DNA of 64,000 bases from contig NC_016051.1 in the NCBI RefSeq assembly GCF_000151205.2, forward strand, positions 1,364,001 through 1,428,000. Reading direction: 5' to 3'. This document shows, one piece after another, positions 52,165-61,403 of the stretch. A program made the translations under genes and the position numbers. The DNA is from Thermococcus sp. AM4. GTDB taxonomy: Archaea > Methanobacteriota_B > Thermococci > Thermococcales > Thermococcaceae. Numbering within the stretch: the stretch's first letter is position 1; the number at the start of each line of letters is the position of its first letter. A model generated the notes under the pieces. That model was given only the letters and a program-made list of their open reading frames with translations, was not told where the DNA came from and did no database searches.

Positions 52165-52461
52165 TTAATCCTTTCTCTCGCTGAAAATCCCCTCTATCTC
52201 CCTCCAAACTCTCCCCCTGTCGGCCTTGTCAACGACCAGAAAAACCTCCTGAACGCTCCCATCGCTCTTGGCGACGAGCTTAAGGCCGGTCTGCGTTTCC
52301 CGCGTCACCTTAATCTCAAATCCCCTGGAATCGCTCGCGTAAATCCTGCCCGGGATTACCTTCTTGACGCCTGGAATCGAGGCTATCTCTTCGAGCGGTC
52401 TCTCCAGCCCCTTGAGGAAGTGGTGCTCCCTCTTGACGCCTTTGCGGAAGTACTTGGGCAT
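52165..52461 (-). CDS. DUF2103-like small archaeal protein
   Basis: 98 residues, basic N-terminus (MPKYFRKGVKREHHFLKGLE), then a compact alpha/beta domain (IPGVKKVIPGRIYASDSRGFEIKVTRETQTGLKLVAKSDGS). It resembles DUF2103, annotated as predicted metal-binding. Role unknown. Stands alone between HEPN/MNT and the UPF0175/PIN pair. Confidence 0.65.
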   Translation of the reverse strand: MPKYFRKGVKREHHFLKGLERPLEEIASIPGVKKVIPGRIYASDSRGFEIKVTRETQTGLKLVAKSDGSVQEVFLVVDKADRGRVWREIEGIFSERKD

Positions 52462-52541
52462 GGACGTAGATTCAACCAGGGACTTTTAGCTCTTGCGCAA
52501 GGCTTAAGTTATCCTCGATGTCAAACTAAATCGGTGGGAGG

Positions 52542-52814
52542 ATGGAGGACCTATGGATTGTTAAAGAGTTTGAAAAAGTGGCGGAGTTGATGCCAGAGAA
52601 AGCCCTCCGCCTTATAAAGAAGGACCCCGACCTTTTAAAGGAGATAGTAATCTCAGCGTATCTTGATGAAATCATAAGCCTCGGAAAAGCCGCGGAGGCC
52701 CTCGGGGTAACGAGAGAGGAGCTTATAGAAGAATTTAAAAAACGGGGAATCCCCATCAGAACTCCCGACAGAGAAGACGTTCTCTCAGAGGTGGAGGTCA
52801 TAGCGTGTTTGTAG
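52542..52814 (+). CDS. UPF0175-type antitoxin
   Basis: 90 residues; the C-terminal half IISLGKAAEALGVTREELIEEFKKRGIPI is the UPF0175 helix-turn-helix. Such proteins are antitoxins of DUF3368 PIN toxins, as here. GGTGGGAGG precedes ATG 52542. Its last 10 bases overlap the toxin gene. Confidence 0.85.
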   Translation: MEDLWIVKEFEKVAELMPEKALRLIKKDPDLLKEIVISAYLDEIISLGKAAEALGVTREELIEEFKKRGIPIRTPDREDVLSEVEVIACL

Positions 52815-53287
52815 TGGACACAACGGTGTTGTCCAACTTTGCAAAGACGAATTCAATGGACGTTCTCGGAAAAATTCTCGGTGAAACGGCGCTAACAACC
52901 CCTCAGGTTGTTGAGGAATTTATGGTGGGAGTTAATAGAGGCAGGTATCCCCCAGTTGAAATCCCCATACCCATTACGGAGCTAACTCCCGAGGAAGAAA
53001 GATTGTACAGACTCCTTCGCGCGAAGCTGGGAAAGGGAGAATCATCTTGCATAGCCATCGCAAAACACAGGGGGTTAATTTTGCTCAGCGATGACTACGA
53101 CGCGCGAAAGAAGGCGAGACTGCTCGGGGTCAAAGTGTCGGGAACGATAGGAGTTCTCGTGCTTGGAGTCAAGAAAGGCATTCTGACGTTGAAAGAAGGC
53201 AATGAGTTACTGGAGAAAATGATTGAAAAGGGCTTCTACTCTCCCTTGAAAAGACTTGAGGAGGTTATGCCCGCTTCCTCACCTTAA
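52805..53287 (+). CDS. DUF3368-type PIN-domain toxin
   Basis: 160 residues, PIN-like nuclease: VVDTTVLSNFAK at the N-terminus (first Asp), GKGESSCIAIAKHRG (Glu and the DUF3368 signature) and LLSDDYDARKKA (Asp pair). Probably an RNase toxin. GTG start at 52805 behind GGAGGT. 3' end overlaps the arcS stop by 23 bases. Confidence 0.86.
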   Translation: MFVVDTTVLSNFAKTNSMDVLGKILGETALTTPQVVEEFMVGVNRGRYPPVEIPIPITELTPEEERLYRLLRAKLGKGESSCIAIAKHRGLILLSDDYDARKKARLLGVKVSGTIGVLVLGVKKGILTLKEGNELLEKMIEKGFYSPLKRLEEVMPASSP

Positions 53288-54971
53288 CGGCGATGCCCTT
53301 CTTCGCCCTAATCATTTCCTCTCCAGCGAGAACGGCTTTGCCGACGCCGACTACCTTCTCGTCCCTAACAACGCCGACTATGTCGTCCGGGCGAATCCTC
53401 TCGTCGGCCTCGTTCACGCCGGCCGCGAAGACGTCGCCGCGCAGGTCGAAGTCAATCTTCACCCAGTAAGCTTTGAGCGAGTCGTAAATCCTCTGCATTC
53501 CGAAGGGCGTGACGCTTATGACGCCCTCCCTGAAGGTTCCCGTCTGCTGGTTCTCAACGAAGAGGCGGAGCATCTTTGAGCCCTTGACGTGGCCGTTATC
53601 GGGAAGGACGGCCTCTCCTGCTCCAACTCCGAAGTAGAAGTCGAAGACCTTCCTTATGTTCTCGAAGTAGCGGTAGGTTCTGTCCTCTTTCGTCCCCTCA
53701 AGGTGGAACTCCCTCAGGGTCTCGGTGAGGGACTTCAGGCTTTCTTTGCTCATCGTTCCACCCTCGACACGGGTGAAGATTATCTCCCGGCCAGAGAGTT
53801 CACCCGCGAGCTTCGCTATCTCGACGTAGGCCTCGTCGAGGTGCGCTACTATCGGAACGTCCTTCGGGTACTTCTCGAGGGTCTTCGCGAGTAGCTCAGC
53901 CGCTGGTCTAATCTCCTCCTCGCTCCAGTGGCCGGTGACGACTATGTCATACTTAGCCAGCCACTCCCACTCCCTCGGAACGACACCGAAGGGGGAAGTG
54001 AGGATTAACTCGTGAACCCTGGCCGTTCCTGAGCCTAAAGCTTCCTTCACGGCGCGCCTGTAGAGGGTGTGCGAGCGGGAGAAGGAGTAGGGCTTCTTGG
54101 CCGAGCATGGGAAGAGAAGGACCAGCTCGGTGTTCCTTGGAGGAGTGAAGCGCTCGAGGACGCGGGAGTGCCAGCGCTTAACTTCAGGCCTCCTGATGGA
54201 GGCGTCGCTGATGAAATAGACCGTCTCCTTCTGAATCGGCGTGTACTTCTCGAGGTAATCGGCGTGCTCCAAATCCGCTATGCGGAGAATTCCCGCGTGA
54301 TACTGGGTGTAGAACAGGTTCTCCATGAGGTAGCGGAGCTTACCGCTCTCAAGGGCCTTCCTCACGAGGAGTATCGTCTCTCTCGCGAAGTCGAGGGAGT
54401 TCGGTTCTTTGCCCCAGAGGAACGGGCTGTACTGGGTGAAGCCCTTGCCCTCGAAGTCGTAGAGCTTGAGCGAGCGCGTGTCGAAGGCATCAACGCCGAG
54501 GTAAACCGCTAACGGATAGAAGAACGGCTCCAAATCCGCTATAATCATGACGTTGGGGAACCTCTCACGGAGCGCGCGGAGGATTTTAACGAAGTAGCGG
54601 TACTCCTTGACGAGGATTTTGGAGTTGCCGAGGTAGACGGCATCAAAGTTGTACCGTTCGATTATTTTGAAGAACTCCTCGAGGTACTCGGTTCTCCTTA
54701 AAGCGGGCAGGTAAAAGGCGTTGAAGCCGTCATAGTTAACGCTCCAGAGCCTTCCAAGGGCCTTTTCAATGACTTCAGCCGGTGTATAGAAGCCGAGCGG
54801 AATGGCCGGAGCGAGGTTGAAATCGTAATCACCCAGTTCATTCGGGTGGAAGAAGGAGTTGAAGGGGGAGAGCGTGAAGTCTACCCCAGCTAAAGCGGGG
54901 GTTCTGAAGGAGTAGTCTCCTAAACGAACTAACCCTAACCTTCCGGGCCCTTCGTGCTTGATGACTTCCAT
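53265..54971 (-). CDS. arcS: Archaeosine synthase ArcS
   Basis: About 568 residues. ArcS adds lysine to preQ0 in position 15 of tRNA on the way to archaeosine. A TGT-like catalytic-fold region forms the first half; the ArcS motif PCSAKKPYSFSRSH is near residue 313; a PUA domain closes the protein (VKIDFDLRGDVFAAGVNEAD then RPDDIVGVVRD). ATG 54971 follows GTGATG. Five bases separate it from the upstream coiled-coil gene. Confidence 0.92.
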   Translation of the reverse strand: MEVIKHEGPGRLGLVRLGDYSFRTPALAGVDFTLSPFNSFFHPNELGDYDFNLAPAIPLGFYTPAEVIEKALGRLWSVNYDGFNAFYLPALRRTEYLEEFFKIIERYNFDAVYLGNSKILVKEYRYFVKILRALRERFPNVMIIADLEPFFYPLAVYLGVDAFDTRSLKLYDFEGKGFTQYSPFLWGKEPNSLDFARETILLVRKALESGKLRYLMENLFYTQYHAGILRIADLEHADYLEKYTPIQKETVYFISDASIRRPEVKRWHSRVLERFTPPRNTELVLLFPCSAKKPYSFSRSHTLYRRAVKEALGSGTARVHELILTSPFGVVPREWEWLAKYDIVVTGHWSEEEIRPAAELLAKTLEKYPKDVPIVAHLDEAYVEIAKLAGELSGREIIFTRVEGGTMSKESLKSLTETLREFHLEGTKEDRTYRYFENIRKVFDFYFGVGAGEAVLPDNGHVKGSKMLRLFVENQQTGTFREGVISVTPFGMQRIYDSLKAYWVKIDFDLRGDVFAAGVNEADERIRPDDIVGVVRDEKVVGVGKAVLAGEEMIRAKKGIAVKVRKRA

Positions 54972-54976
54972 GGGCA

Positions 54977-55882
54977 TCACACGAGGTTGTAGCGCTGGAG
55001 GAGCAACAGTTCGTCGAGGGTGAGCTTCTCACCGCGCTTGAACTTCTCAAGGGCCTCGACGGCCTTCTCGAAGCTGCTGTCCTTCCTCGCGCGCATCCTT
55101 GCAACGAGCCTGTAAGCTATGAGCTCCTTGTGCTTCTCGTCGTACTCGCGGATCTTCCTCTCGATGGCGCGGAGTTCTCTCCTGACCTCCCTGACCTTCT
55201 CGCGGAGCTCGACGACCTTGGCGTGGTACTCGTCGGCCTCCTTCTTGACCTCGTCCGCCTGGGTGAAGGCCTTTATCATCATCTCGTGGAACTGCTGGCT
55301 CTGGTTGGCGAGCTTCTGTATCTCGAGGCTTATCGCCCTCCTGGCCTTCTTGAGCTGGTCGACCTTCTTCCTCGTCTCGACGAGCTTCTTGTGGAAGCGA
55401 TCTGCCTGCTGGATTATCTCGAGCTCGGTCGCGAGAACCTGTATCTGATCGACGATCTGCTTCTCCCTCTCGGGGGTTATCTTGGGGTTGGTCTGGAGCT
55501 CCCATTCGAGCTTCTCGATTCTCTCCTTGATCTTCTCGGCCGGCATGTTGAGCCTTCTGAGCTGGTTGTACTCGTCCCTCTTGGTCCGGTACTCGAGTAT
55601 CTCCTGGTAGAGGAGGTCAAGCTTGGCGTTAATCTCCTCACGGTTCTTCTTGAGCTGTTTTATCTGGGCGTTGATTTCATCCCTCTTCTCCTTGTACTCC
55701 CTGCCCTTCTGACGAAGTTGCTGCACCTCCCTGTTCTTCTCGTCCCTCTTCTGAATCCAGCTCTGGAGCTCCTTTTCAAGCTCCTCGAGCTTGGCCCTTA
55801 TCTCGTTTCTCTCCTTCTCAAGGGCCTCGATTTCCTTCTTGATCCTCTTTATTTCCTCTGGATCCACTTTGACCGTTGGCAT
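54977..55882 (-). CDS. Long coiled-coil protein (COG1340-like)
   Basis: About 301 residues, almost all Glu/Lys/Arg/Gln heptads (from KRIKKEIEALEKERNEIRAK on), broken by LNMPAEKIKERIE near 115 and ending in a short globular C-terminus (FKRGEKLTLDELLLLQRYNLV). This fits COG1340, archaeal coiled-coil proteins without a known role. ATG 55882 follows GGGGTAAGAG. Operon with arcS. Confidence 0.82.
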   Translation of the reverse strand: MPTVKVDPEEIKRIKKEIEALEKERNEIRAKLEELEKELQSWIQKRDEKNREVQQLRQKGREYKEKRDEINAQIKQLKKNREEINAKLDLLYQEILEYRTKRDEYNQLRRLNMPAEKIKERIEKLEWELQTNPKITPEREKQIVDQIQVLATELEIIQQADRFHKKLVETRKKVDQLKKARRAISLEIQKLANQSQQFHEMMIKAFTQADEVKKEADEYHAKVVELREKVREVRRELRAIERKIREYDEKHKELIAYRLVARMRARKDSSFEKAVEALEKFKRGEKLTLDELLLLQRYNLV

Positions 55883-55963
55883 CGCTCTTACCCCTCTCCT
55901 CATTTTTAGAACAGCCCGGTTCTGGAGGGACAAGGAAAAAAGTAAATAAAAACTTTTTGGCCG

Positions 55964-57790
55964 TCACTCGACCCTGACGAGCTTGACCCCGATCTTCCCG
56001 TTCGGACCCATGGAAAGAACCGCGTAGCCGTAAAAGCCCCCCTCGTTTGGATCCGTGACGTAGAGGGGCGCCCCTGCTCCGCCCGTTATGACCATCTGAA
56101 CGCCCTCGTACTCCCCGTACCAGTTGAGGTGGATGTGGCTGAAGATTCCAAAGGCGTTGTATTCCCTCATGAGGGCCAAGAGCTTTTCGGCGGAGTTGCG
56201 GTTCATGGTGTGGTCACCGCTGGGCCTCGGATCGTAGGGCGGGGCGTGCATGACGATAACGGCCCTCCTTCCGGTTTCGTTGGCCAGTTTAAGTGCGGCC
56301 TTGAGGGCTTCCCACTGGTCGGAGCTGAGGGTGTAGCCGTTCTCAACGTCGTTCATGAAAACGTAGACGTAATCGCCGAGAACGAAGCTGTAGTCCTCGT
56401 CGGGACCGAAGAGGTAGTGGAAGATGTTCTTGCCCTCACCCTGGTACTCGTGGTTGCCGGGGGTCAGGAAGACGGGCTTGTTCCACTTCCAGACCTTCAT
56501 GAGGTCGATCCACTCGCTGAGCCTGCCGGAGTAGACCAGATCACCACCGTCTATCACGAATGCCCCGCTTCCGTTGTTGACCTGGGCCATTATCTCAAGG
56601 AAGACCTTCGGGACCGGATCGTCCCTGTGGGCCGGCCTGTGGTCGCCTATCGCAAAGACCGTGTAGTTGGAGACGTTCCTCGGGCCCAGGGTGAAGCCAT
56701 CGGTCGAGTTGAGCTTTATCCAGGTCTCGCCGACCTCGGCGCACTTCGGGTAGTCCACGTATGCAGGGTTGATGTTCTCGATCACGTAGGTGAGCCTGGC
56801 CCCGGAAGGCTTGACCGAGACGCTGACGTTGAAGCCGAGGGCCCTTATGTAAACTGTGGAGCCGTTCACGAGCCTTATGAAGCCCCCGGTAACGGTTACG
56901 TTCTCACCCCTAACGACGCGCCAGTGGTAGTGGAAGGGCTCATCGTAGTAGAGCGGGTAATCCTCGACGAATTCAGTCCTCTCCACGATGCCGTCCCAGT
57001 TGACGTCGCCGATCTCCTTGAGGACGAGGCCCTCAAACTGGCCGGAGCGGAGAACGTAGAGGCTCGGAACGTCGGAGTAGGAGTTGATCCGCGAGAGCTC
57101 CCTGAGGGCGAGGCCGACGCCGGCCCTGCTCGTTCCGGTGAGGATGAGCTTCGCGCCATCGCCCGAGTTGAAGACGGCTATAACGCCCTTATCCGGACCA
57201 ACGAAGTGGTAGCCGTTCCTGTAGGCAACGTAGCCGAAGTAATCGACCTTCTCAATCCTGACCCTCTTGCCCTCGAGCTCCTTGACCGCCAGCTCCGGCG
57301 GGAGAACCGCTATTCCCCACTTGTAGTCGGAGAGGTTCCTGATATCGGCGTCCGGGAAGTACGCCTTAACGAGATCGAAGTACTCTGGAACGGTGTAGAT
57401 TGGCTGTCCCTTGAAGATGCTCCGCCACTCACCGATAACCTGCCCCGTCTTCCTGAACTTTGAGAAGTCGATCCTCACGACAGCTGGCGTTGGCGTCGTC
57501 GTGGTAGTGGCGGTTGTGGTAGTCGTGGTTGTGCTCGATGTCGTTGTGGTGGTCGCTGTCGTCGTGGTGGTGCCCGAAGTAGTTGTAGTGGTCGTTGTAG
57601 TTGCAGAAGAGGTCGTCGTGGTAGTGGTGGAAGACGGGGTTTCGTGCGCGGTGGTTGTGGTGGAGGAACTCCCCGTAGGTGTCGGAGTGGACTGGGCGGT
57701 CTCCCCTCCGCCCCCGCCGAGGCAGCCGGCGGCGATCGTTCCCAGCAGGAGAACTCCCAAAAGGAGCAATCCAAGCACCTTTCTTTCCAC
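55964..57790 (-). CDS. Lipoprotein metallophosphoesterase
   Basis: 608 residues. Signal peptide with lipobox IAAGC (Cys about 23), then a Thr-rich stalk (about 35-100, long T runs, likely O-glycosylated), an N-terminal outer domain, and a calcineurin-like phosphoesterase with GDHRP, GGDLVYSG, PGNHEY, MHAPPYD and SHIHLNWYG metal motifs. DVNWDGIVERTEF near 265 resembles an EF-hand loop. GTG start at 57790 behind GGTGA. A cell-surface phosphatase or nuclease; substrate unknown. Confidence 0.88.
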   Translation of the reverse strand: MERKVLGLLLLGVLLLGTIAAGCLGGGGGETAQSTPTPTGSSSTTTTAHETPSSTTTTTTSSATTTTTTTTSGTTTTTATTTTTSSTTTTTTTATTTTTPTPAVVRIDFSKFRKTGQVIGEWRSIFKGQPIYTVPEYFDLVKAYFPDADIRNLSDYKWGIAVLPPELAVKELEGKRVRIEKVDYFGYVAYRNGYHFVGPDKGVIAVFNSGDGAKLILTGTSRAGVGLALRELSRINSYSDVPSLYVLRSGQFEGLVLKEIGDVNWDGIVERTEFVEDYPLYYDEPFHYHWRVVRGENVTVTGGFIRLVNGSTVYIRALGFNVSVSVKPSGARLTYVIENINPAYVDYPKCAEVGETWIKLNSTDGFTLGPRNVSNYTVFAIGDHRPAHRDDPVPKVFLEIMAQVNNGSGAFVIDGGDLVYSGRLSEWIDLMKVWKWNKPVFLTPGNHEYQGEGKNIFHYLFGPDEDYSFVLGDYVYVFMNDVENGYTLSSDQWEALKAALKLANETGRRAVIVMHAPPYDPRPSGDHTMNRNSAEKLLALMREYNAFGIFSHIHLNWYGEYEGVQMVITGGAGAPLYVTDPNEGGFYGYAVLSMGPNGKIGVKLVRVE

Positions 57791-57885
57791 GAAGGTTCAC
57801 CAGATTGGATAAAGGAACCGGGATTAAAAGGGTTTGGTATGCACAAAGTCTAAATACGGGATCGAGAAGTTAGAACGGTGATACC

Positions 57886-58239
57886 ATGTTCGTCGGACAC
57901 TACCTCGATGTCCCCGAGGAGGAGACCGGCTTTGAGGGGGTAACAATAAGGTGGCTCGTCTACCCCAAGCTTGGCGCCAAGAACTTCGCCATGCGCTACT
58001 TCGTCATGAAGAAGGATTCAGAGATTCCGATACACCAGCACGACTGGGAGCACGAGATCTTCATCATGAAGGGCGAGGGGATAATAACCAACGGGAAGGA
58101 GGAGCACCACGTTAAAGCGGGGAACTTCCTCTACGTCCCGCCCAACGAGCCCCATGGCTACAAGGCCCTAACTGACACCTTCGAGTTCCTCTGCCTCATT
58201 CCGGCCAAGAAAGAGGCCATCCCCGAGGACAAGTGGTGA
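57886..58239 (+). CDS. Small cupin protein
   Basis: 117 residues, single cupin barrel with metal ligands in HQHDWEHEIFIMKGEG and PNEPHGYKA. ACGGTGATACC precedes ATG 57886. Role unknown. Confidence 0.88.
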   Translation: MFVGHYLDVPEEETGFEGVTIRWLVYPKLGAKNFAMRYFVMKKDSEIPIHQHDWEHEIFIMKGEGIITNGKEEHHVKAGNFLYVPPNEPHGYKALTDTFEFLCLIPAKKEAIPEDKW

Positions 58240-58815
58240 TCAGAACCGCCCCCTGCCAGGCCGTCTCGAGCGCCTCAGCATGTACATGTCCCTCGAACGC
58301 CTGAGGGCATAGAGGGGCTCTCTTGATGGTTTTTCCTCTTCTTCCAGCAGGATCTTGACGAGTTCGTAGCCGATCAGGGCCATAAGGCTCAGTATCAGGG
58401 CCGTTATTATCAGGGGCAGGTAGTAGTAAAGCCTCCCGACGTGGGGGATCACGAAGAGCAGCTTCCCAAGAACCTGATCCGGATAAACCCGCCAGGGATC
58501 GACGTACCTCCTGTTGTCGCCCTTCGTCACGTAGTAGATCCTCCCTTCCTGATCCGTTCTGATGGCGACGACCCTGTGGATTATGCGGTATTCGGTTCCG
58601 CCGATCTCGATCCGGTAGAGAATGACGTCACCAGGTTGAACGTCCTTGGATGGGTACACGACAACGAGGTCACCGGGGTGTATTTTGGGCTCCATCGAGT
58701 CAGTAAGAACCACCACGTACTGGAAGCCAAAGACGAAGTGCAGAACCGCAACGAGAAGGGTCATGACGAGAAAAAGGGCCGACAAAATGGAAAAGATGTT
58801 AGGGCGCTTTGGCAT
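58240..58815 (-). CDS. Signal peptidase I, archaeal type
   Basis: 191 residues. N-terminal span, catalytic Ser in DSMEPKIHPGD (about 40), box D-like YRIIHRVV with the His of the ER/archaeal type, and TKGDNRRYVDPW. A second span and an Arg-rich cytosolic tail follow. It sits 14 bases after an exported-protein gene on the same strand, recalling SipW-type peptidases that serve their own operon. Confidence 0.9.
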   Translation of the reverse strand: MPKRPNIFSILSALFLVMTLLVAVLHFVFGFQYVVVLTDSMEPKIHPGDLVVVYPSKDVQPGDVILYRIEIGGTEYRIIHRVVAIRTDQEGRIYYVTKGDNRRYVDPWRVYPDQVLGKLLFVIPHVGRLYYYLPLIITALILSLMALIGYELVKILLEEEEKPSREPLYALRRSRDMYMLRRSRRPGRGRF

Positions 58816-58829
58816 CAGGGGTCACCGGG

Positions 58830-59276
58830 TTACGATCCCTGGTAGACTACCGCGATCCTGTCTATTTTAGGTAGTATACTCTCCAAGTCATTAGACGTTA
58901 CACCAAGAGTACTAGCAACATCACTGCCAGATATTTGTATAGTGTCCCCATCGTTTATAGTCGATGTAATATCATACTTGTAAACGTGCGGAGTTGAACC
59001 TTCATAGAATTTTATGTAAAGTGTTCCTGAGCTCAAACTTGAAGCAACCGTTGTGTTAAGGTGTATGGTGATGTTAAGGTTATCAAGTAAATCCGGGTTC
59101 GTGGGGTTAAGATCCCACTTTATATCAACGCTCTGAATTGGATTCTGGACTGCATTGCTACCTGCACCGATGCCCTGAACGTTCACAGTAATGCTCGGAA
59201 CAGCCAGCGCCGCTCCCACCATCAGGAAAACCAGCGCCCCCAGCAGGGGAAGGGCCTTTTTTAGCCTCCTATCCAT
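58830..59276 (-). CDS. Exported protein, likely substrate of the adjacent signal peptidase
   Basis: About 148 residues. Basic start MDRRLKKALP, hydrophobic core LLGALVFLMVGAALAVP with a cleavable Ala-rich end, then a beta-rich domain with several sequons. ATG 59276 follows GAGGTGAT; the longer frame to 59369 crosses the promoter. The coding part is visibly AT-richer than its neighbours. Resembles SipW-dependent secreted proteins only in general layout; no family recognised. Confidence 0.75.
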   Translation of the reverse strand: MDRRLKKALPLLGALVFLMVGAALAVPSITVNVQGIGAGSNAVQNPIQSVDIKWDLNPTNPDLLDNLNITIHLNTTVASSLSSGTLYIKFYEGSTPHVYKYDITSTINDGDTIQISGSDVASTLGVTSNDLESILPKIDRIAVVYQGS

Positions 59277-59320
59277 TTCCATCACCTCGATTGGATTCTC
59301 TCCAAATTTTACGCGTCCTT

Positions 59321-59330
59321 GATATTTAAC
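59321..59330 (-). promoter_or_regulatory. TATA box of the exported protein/signal peptidase operon
   Basis: GTTAAATATC on the minus strand, 45 bases above ATG 59276, with an A-rich BRE region (GAAAAAAC) ahead. Confidence 0.55.
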
Positions 59331-59471
59331 GTTTTTTCTCGAATGGATTGTAAAATTTCCAAGGGGCATGATTCAATCCGGCCAATCTCCAGACCTCATT
59401 AGACGGAGCCAGAGAAACTCTGAATAGCTCCGGATAATTTTCAAATGAACGAAAAGGTCAGTGTAAAAAAT

Positions 59472-60746
59472 TCATTCGACCCTGCCGATAAGGTAGGTCG
59501 CGGTGGCTCGCTCGACCTTTGCCCGGACCAAGCTGCCCGCCTCGCCGGAGTCGAGGATTATATCCTTGTAGTTGAAGGCCCTGCCCTCAACTCCGCCCTT
59601 CTTGCCCGGGCCGTGGACGAGAACCTCAACGGTCCTGCCGACGTAAGCTTTGTTTATCTCGTAGGCTATCTGGAGGCGGAGCCGATGGAGTTCCCTTGAG
59701 CGCTCCTTGACGAGCCAGCCGGGTAACTGCTTCCACCTTGCCGCTATCGTTCCGGGCCTTGCCGAGTAGCGGGAGACGTTGATCTTGTCAGGCTTAATCC
59801 GCTTTACAAGCTCGACCGTGTTCCTGAAGGCTTCCTCAGTCTCCCCCGGGAAGCCAACGATGATGTCGGTGTTGAGGTTCAATTCCGGAATCTTTTTCCT
59901 GAAGGCACGAACTATCTCCTTGAACTCCTCAACGGTGTAGTTCCTGCCCATCCTGCGCAGGATCTCGTTGTCGCCGCTCTGAACCGGCAGGTGGAGGAAG
60001 CGGTAAACCTTCTCGTCCTGGTAAGCCTCAATCAGCTCGTCGAGGAACTTGAGGACGTGGTTGGGGTTCATCATGCCGACCCTGACGCGAAACTCCCCTT
60101 CGATGGCCGTTATCTCGTCGAGGAGCTCAGCCAAGTTCGTCCCGATGTCGAAGCCGTAGCAACCGGTGTCCTCGCTCGACAGGATAATCTCCCGGTAGCC
60201 CCTCGCCAGAGCTTCCTTAACCCATTTGACGACGAGTTCCGGCTTGTAGCTCTTGAGAACTCCTCGAGCGAAGCGCGTCGCGCAGTAGGTGCATGCGTTG
60301 AGGCAGCCCTCGCTTATGGGGACGACGAAGGCGACGCCGGGCTTCCAGAGGCGTGGAAGTTCGAGCTTGTCAGGGTTTCTTTCCCGCCAGCCTTCCACGC
60401 TGACGAGCTTTCCCCCACGTTCAGCGATTTCAATCGCCTCGGCGATCCTGTCTATGCTTTTAACTCCCAGAATCCCCGAGACGCGCGGGTCTATTGCATC
60501 GGGATTGACATGGACGAGACAGCCGGTGGCTATTACCTTCTTTCCAGAATCGAGGAGCTCCCTAATCCTCTTCGCCATCTTGAACTCTGTCGGGTCTTTA
60601 ACCGCGCAGGTGTTGACGACGACGTAGTCAGCGTTCTCCGGAGTCTCGACTAACTCGTGGCCCGCTTTCAGAAGAAGGGCCTCCATTATCTCGCCATCAG
60701 CTTTGTTCCTTGAGCAGCCGTAGCTCTCGACGTGAACCCTGACCAT
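59472..60746 (-). CDS. tRNA t6A37 methylthiotransferase, e-MtaB/CDKAL1 type
   Basis: 424 residues. MiaB-family layout: UPF0004 domain with three Cys (YGCSRNKAD, NTCAVKD, ATGCLVH), radical SAM motif GCLNACTYC, and a C-terminal TRAM domain (AYVGRTVEVLVHGPG). Archaeal members with the CDKAL1-like ARGVLKSYKPE and ARPGTIAA belong to the e-MtaB group that turns t6A37 into ms2t6A37. GTG or ATG start near 60746. Confidence 0.9.
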   Translation of the reverse strand: MVRVHVESYGCSRNKADGEIMEALLLKAGHELVETPENADYVVVNTCAVKDPTEFKMAKRIRELLDSGKKVIATGCLVHVNPDAIDPRVSGILGVKSIDRIAEAIEIAERGGKLVSVEGWRERNPDKLELPRLWKPGVAFVVPISEGCLNACTYCATRFARGVLKSYKPELVVKWVKEALARGYREIILSSEDTGCYGFDIGTNLAELLDEITAIEGEFRVRVGMMNPNHVLKFLDELIEAYQDEKVYRFLHLPVQSGDNEILRRMGRNYTVEEFKEIVRAFRKKIPELNLNTDIIVGFPGETEEAFRNTVELVKRIKPDKINVSRYSARPGTIAARWKQLPGWLVKERSRELHRLRLQIAYEINKAYVGRTVEVLVHGPGKKGGVEGRAFNYKDIILDSGEAGSLVRAKVERATATYLIGRVE

Positions 60747-60794
60747 CGATGCCAGCTGAGGGGATGGGTTTAAAAAGTTGAGTGGGCGAAACTG

Positions 60795-61310
60795 TCACCA
60801 GGGAACGCTCTTCCAGCCCATTCTGTAGGCGAAGTAGTTGGCGGACCAGTGGACGAGCGGCGTGAATATCAGGAGGAACAGCATCTGGCCGGAGGATACA
60901 GTCTTCACGGGATAGGCAAAGGCGAGCGCGCTTATCAGAAAGCCCAGCTGATCCAGGCCAACCGCAGGGTACCCCCTCGGAAGGTTCAGGCGTCTCTTTA
61001 TGAAACTCCCCACGAGATCGCCGACGAGGGCGCCGAAGGACAGCAGAAAAGCGAGTAAGATGGCCGTTTTCAGGGAACCGTAGAAGGCGGGGGTTATGTA
61101 ATATTGAACGGCCCCAACCAGAGTGCCGACGGTTATTCCGCCGAAGAAACCCCTCCACGTCTTTCCATCTCCCAGAATCCGGTTTCCGTCACGCCACTTC
61201 CGTCCACCATCTATCGGCCTGCCTCCCCCGAGCAGAACTGGGGAAGCGTTGGCGAAGTACGCGGGAAGGACGTACCACAGGGCCCAGAACATCGATGAGA
61301 GCGCTCCCAT
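60795..61310 (-). CDS. carS: CDP-archaeol synthase CarS
   Basis: About 171 residues, five spans. CarS makes CDP-archaeol for polar membrane lipids. Typical motifs: PAYFANASPVLLGGGRPIDGG, DGNRILGDGKTWRGFFGG and the DLVGSFIKRRLNLPRG loop near VGLDQLGF. ATG 61310 follows GGTGGAATCA. Confidence 0.94.
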   Translation of the reverse strand: MGALSSMFWALWYVLPAYFANASPVLLGGGRPIDGGRKWRDGNRILGDGKTWRGFFGGITVGTLVGAVQYYITPAFYGSLKTAILLAFLLSFGALVGDLVGSFIKRRLNLPRGYPAVGLDQLGFLISALAFAYPVKTVSSGQMLFLLIFTPLVHWSANYFAYRMGWKSVPW

Positions 61311-61403
61311 TGATTCCACCGGTGGAAGTTGAGCCGGCCGTTAAAAAGCCTTCCGGTGCAAAGCCTTTTAACGTGCCGGGAGAGCTAAAGACCGGTGGGA
61401 AAA

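Noticed and set aside
55130-55909. Long plus-strand Leu-rich ORF opposite the coiled-coil gene
   Set aside because: Shadow of a Glu/Lys-rich coiled coil; no promoter or ribosome site and no membrane-like loop pattern.
56129-57463. 444-codon plus-strand ORF opposite the phosphoesterase
   Set aside because: Shadow frame; the minus-strand protein has signal peptide, lipobox and metal motifs.
57411-57812. Plus-strand ORF rich in Val within the phosphoesterase gene
   Set aside because: It is the antisense of the Thr-rich stalk (ACC/ACA repeats give Val/Gly codons), a shadow of low-complexity coding sequence.
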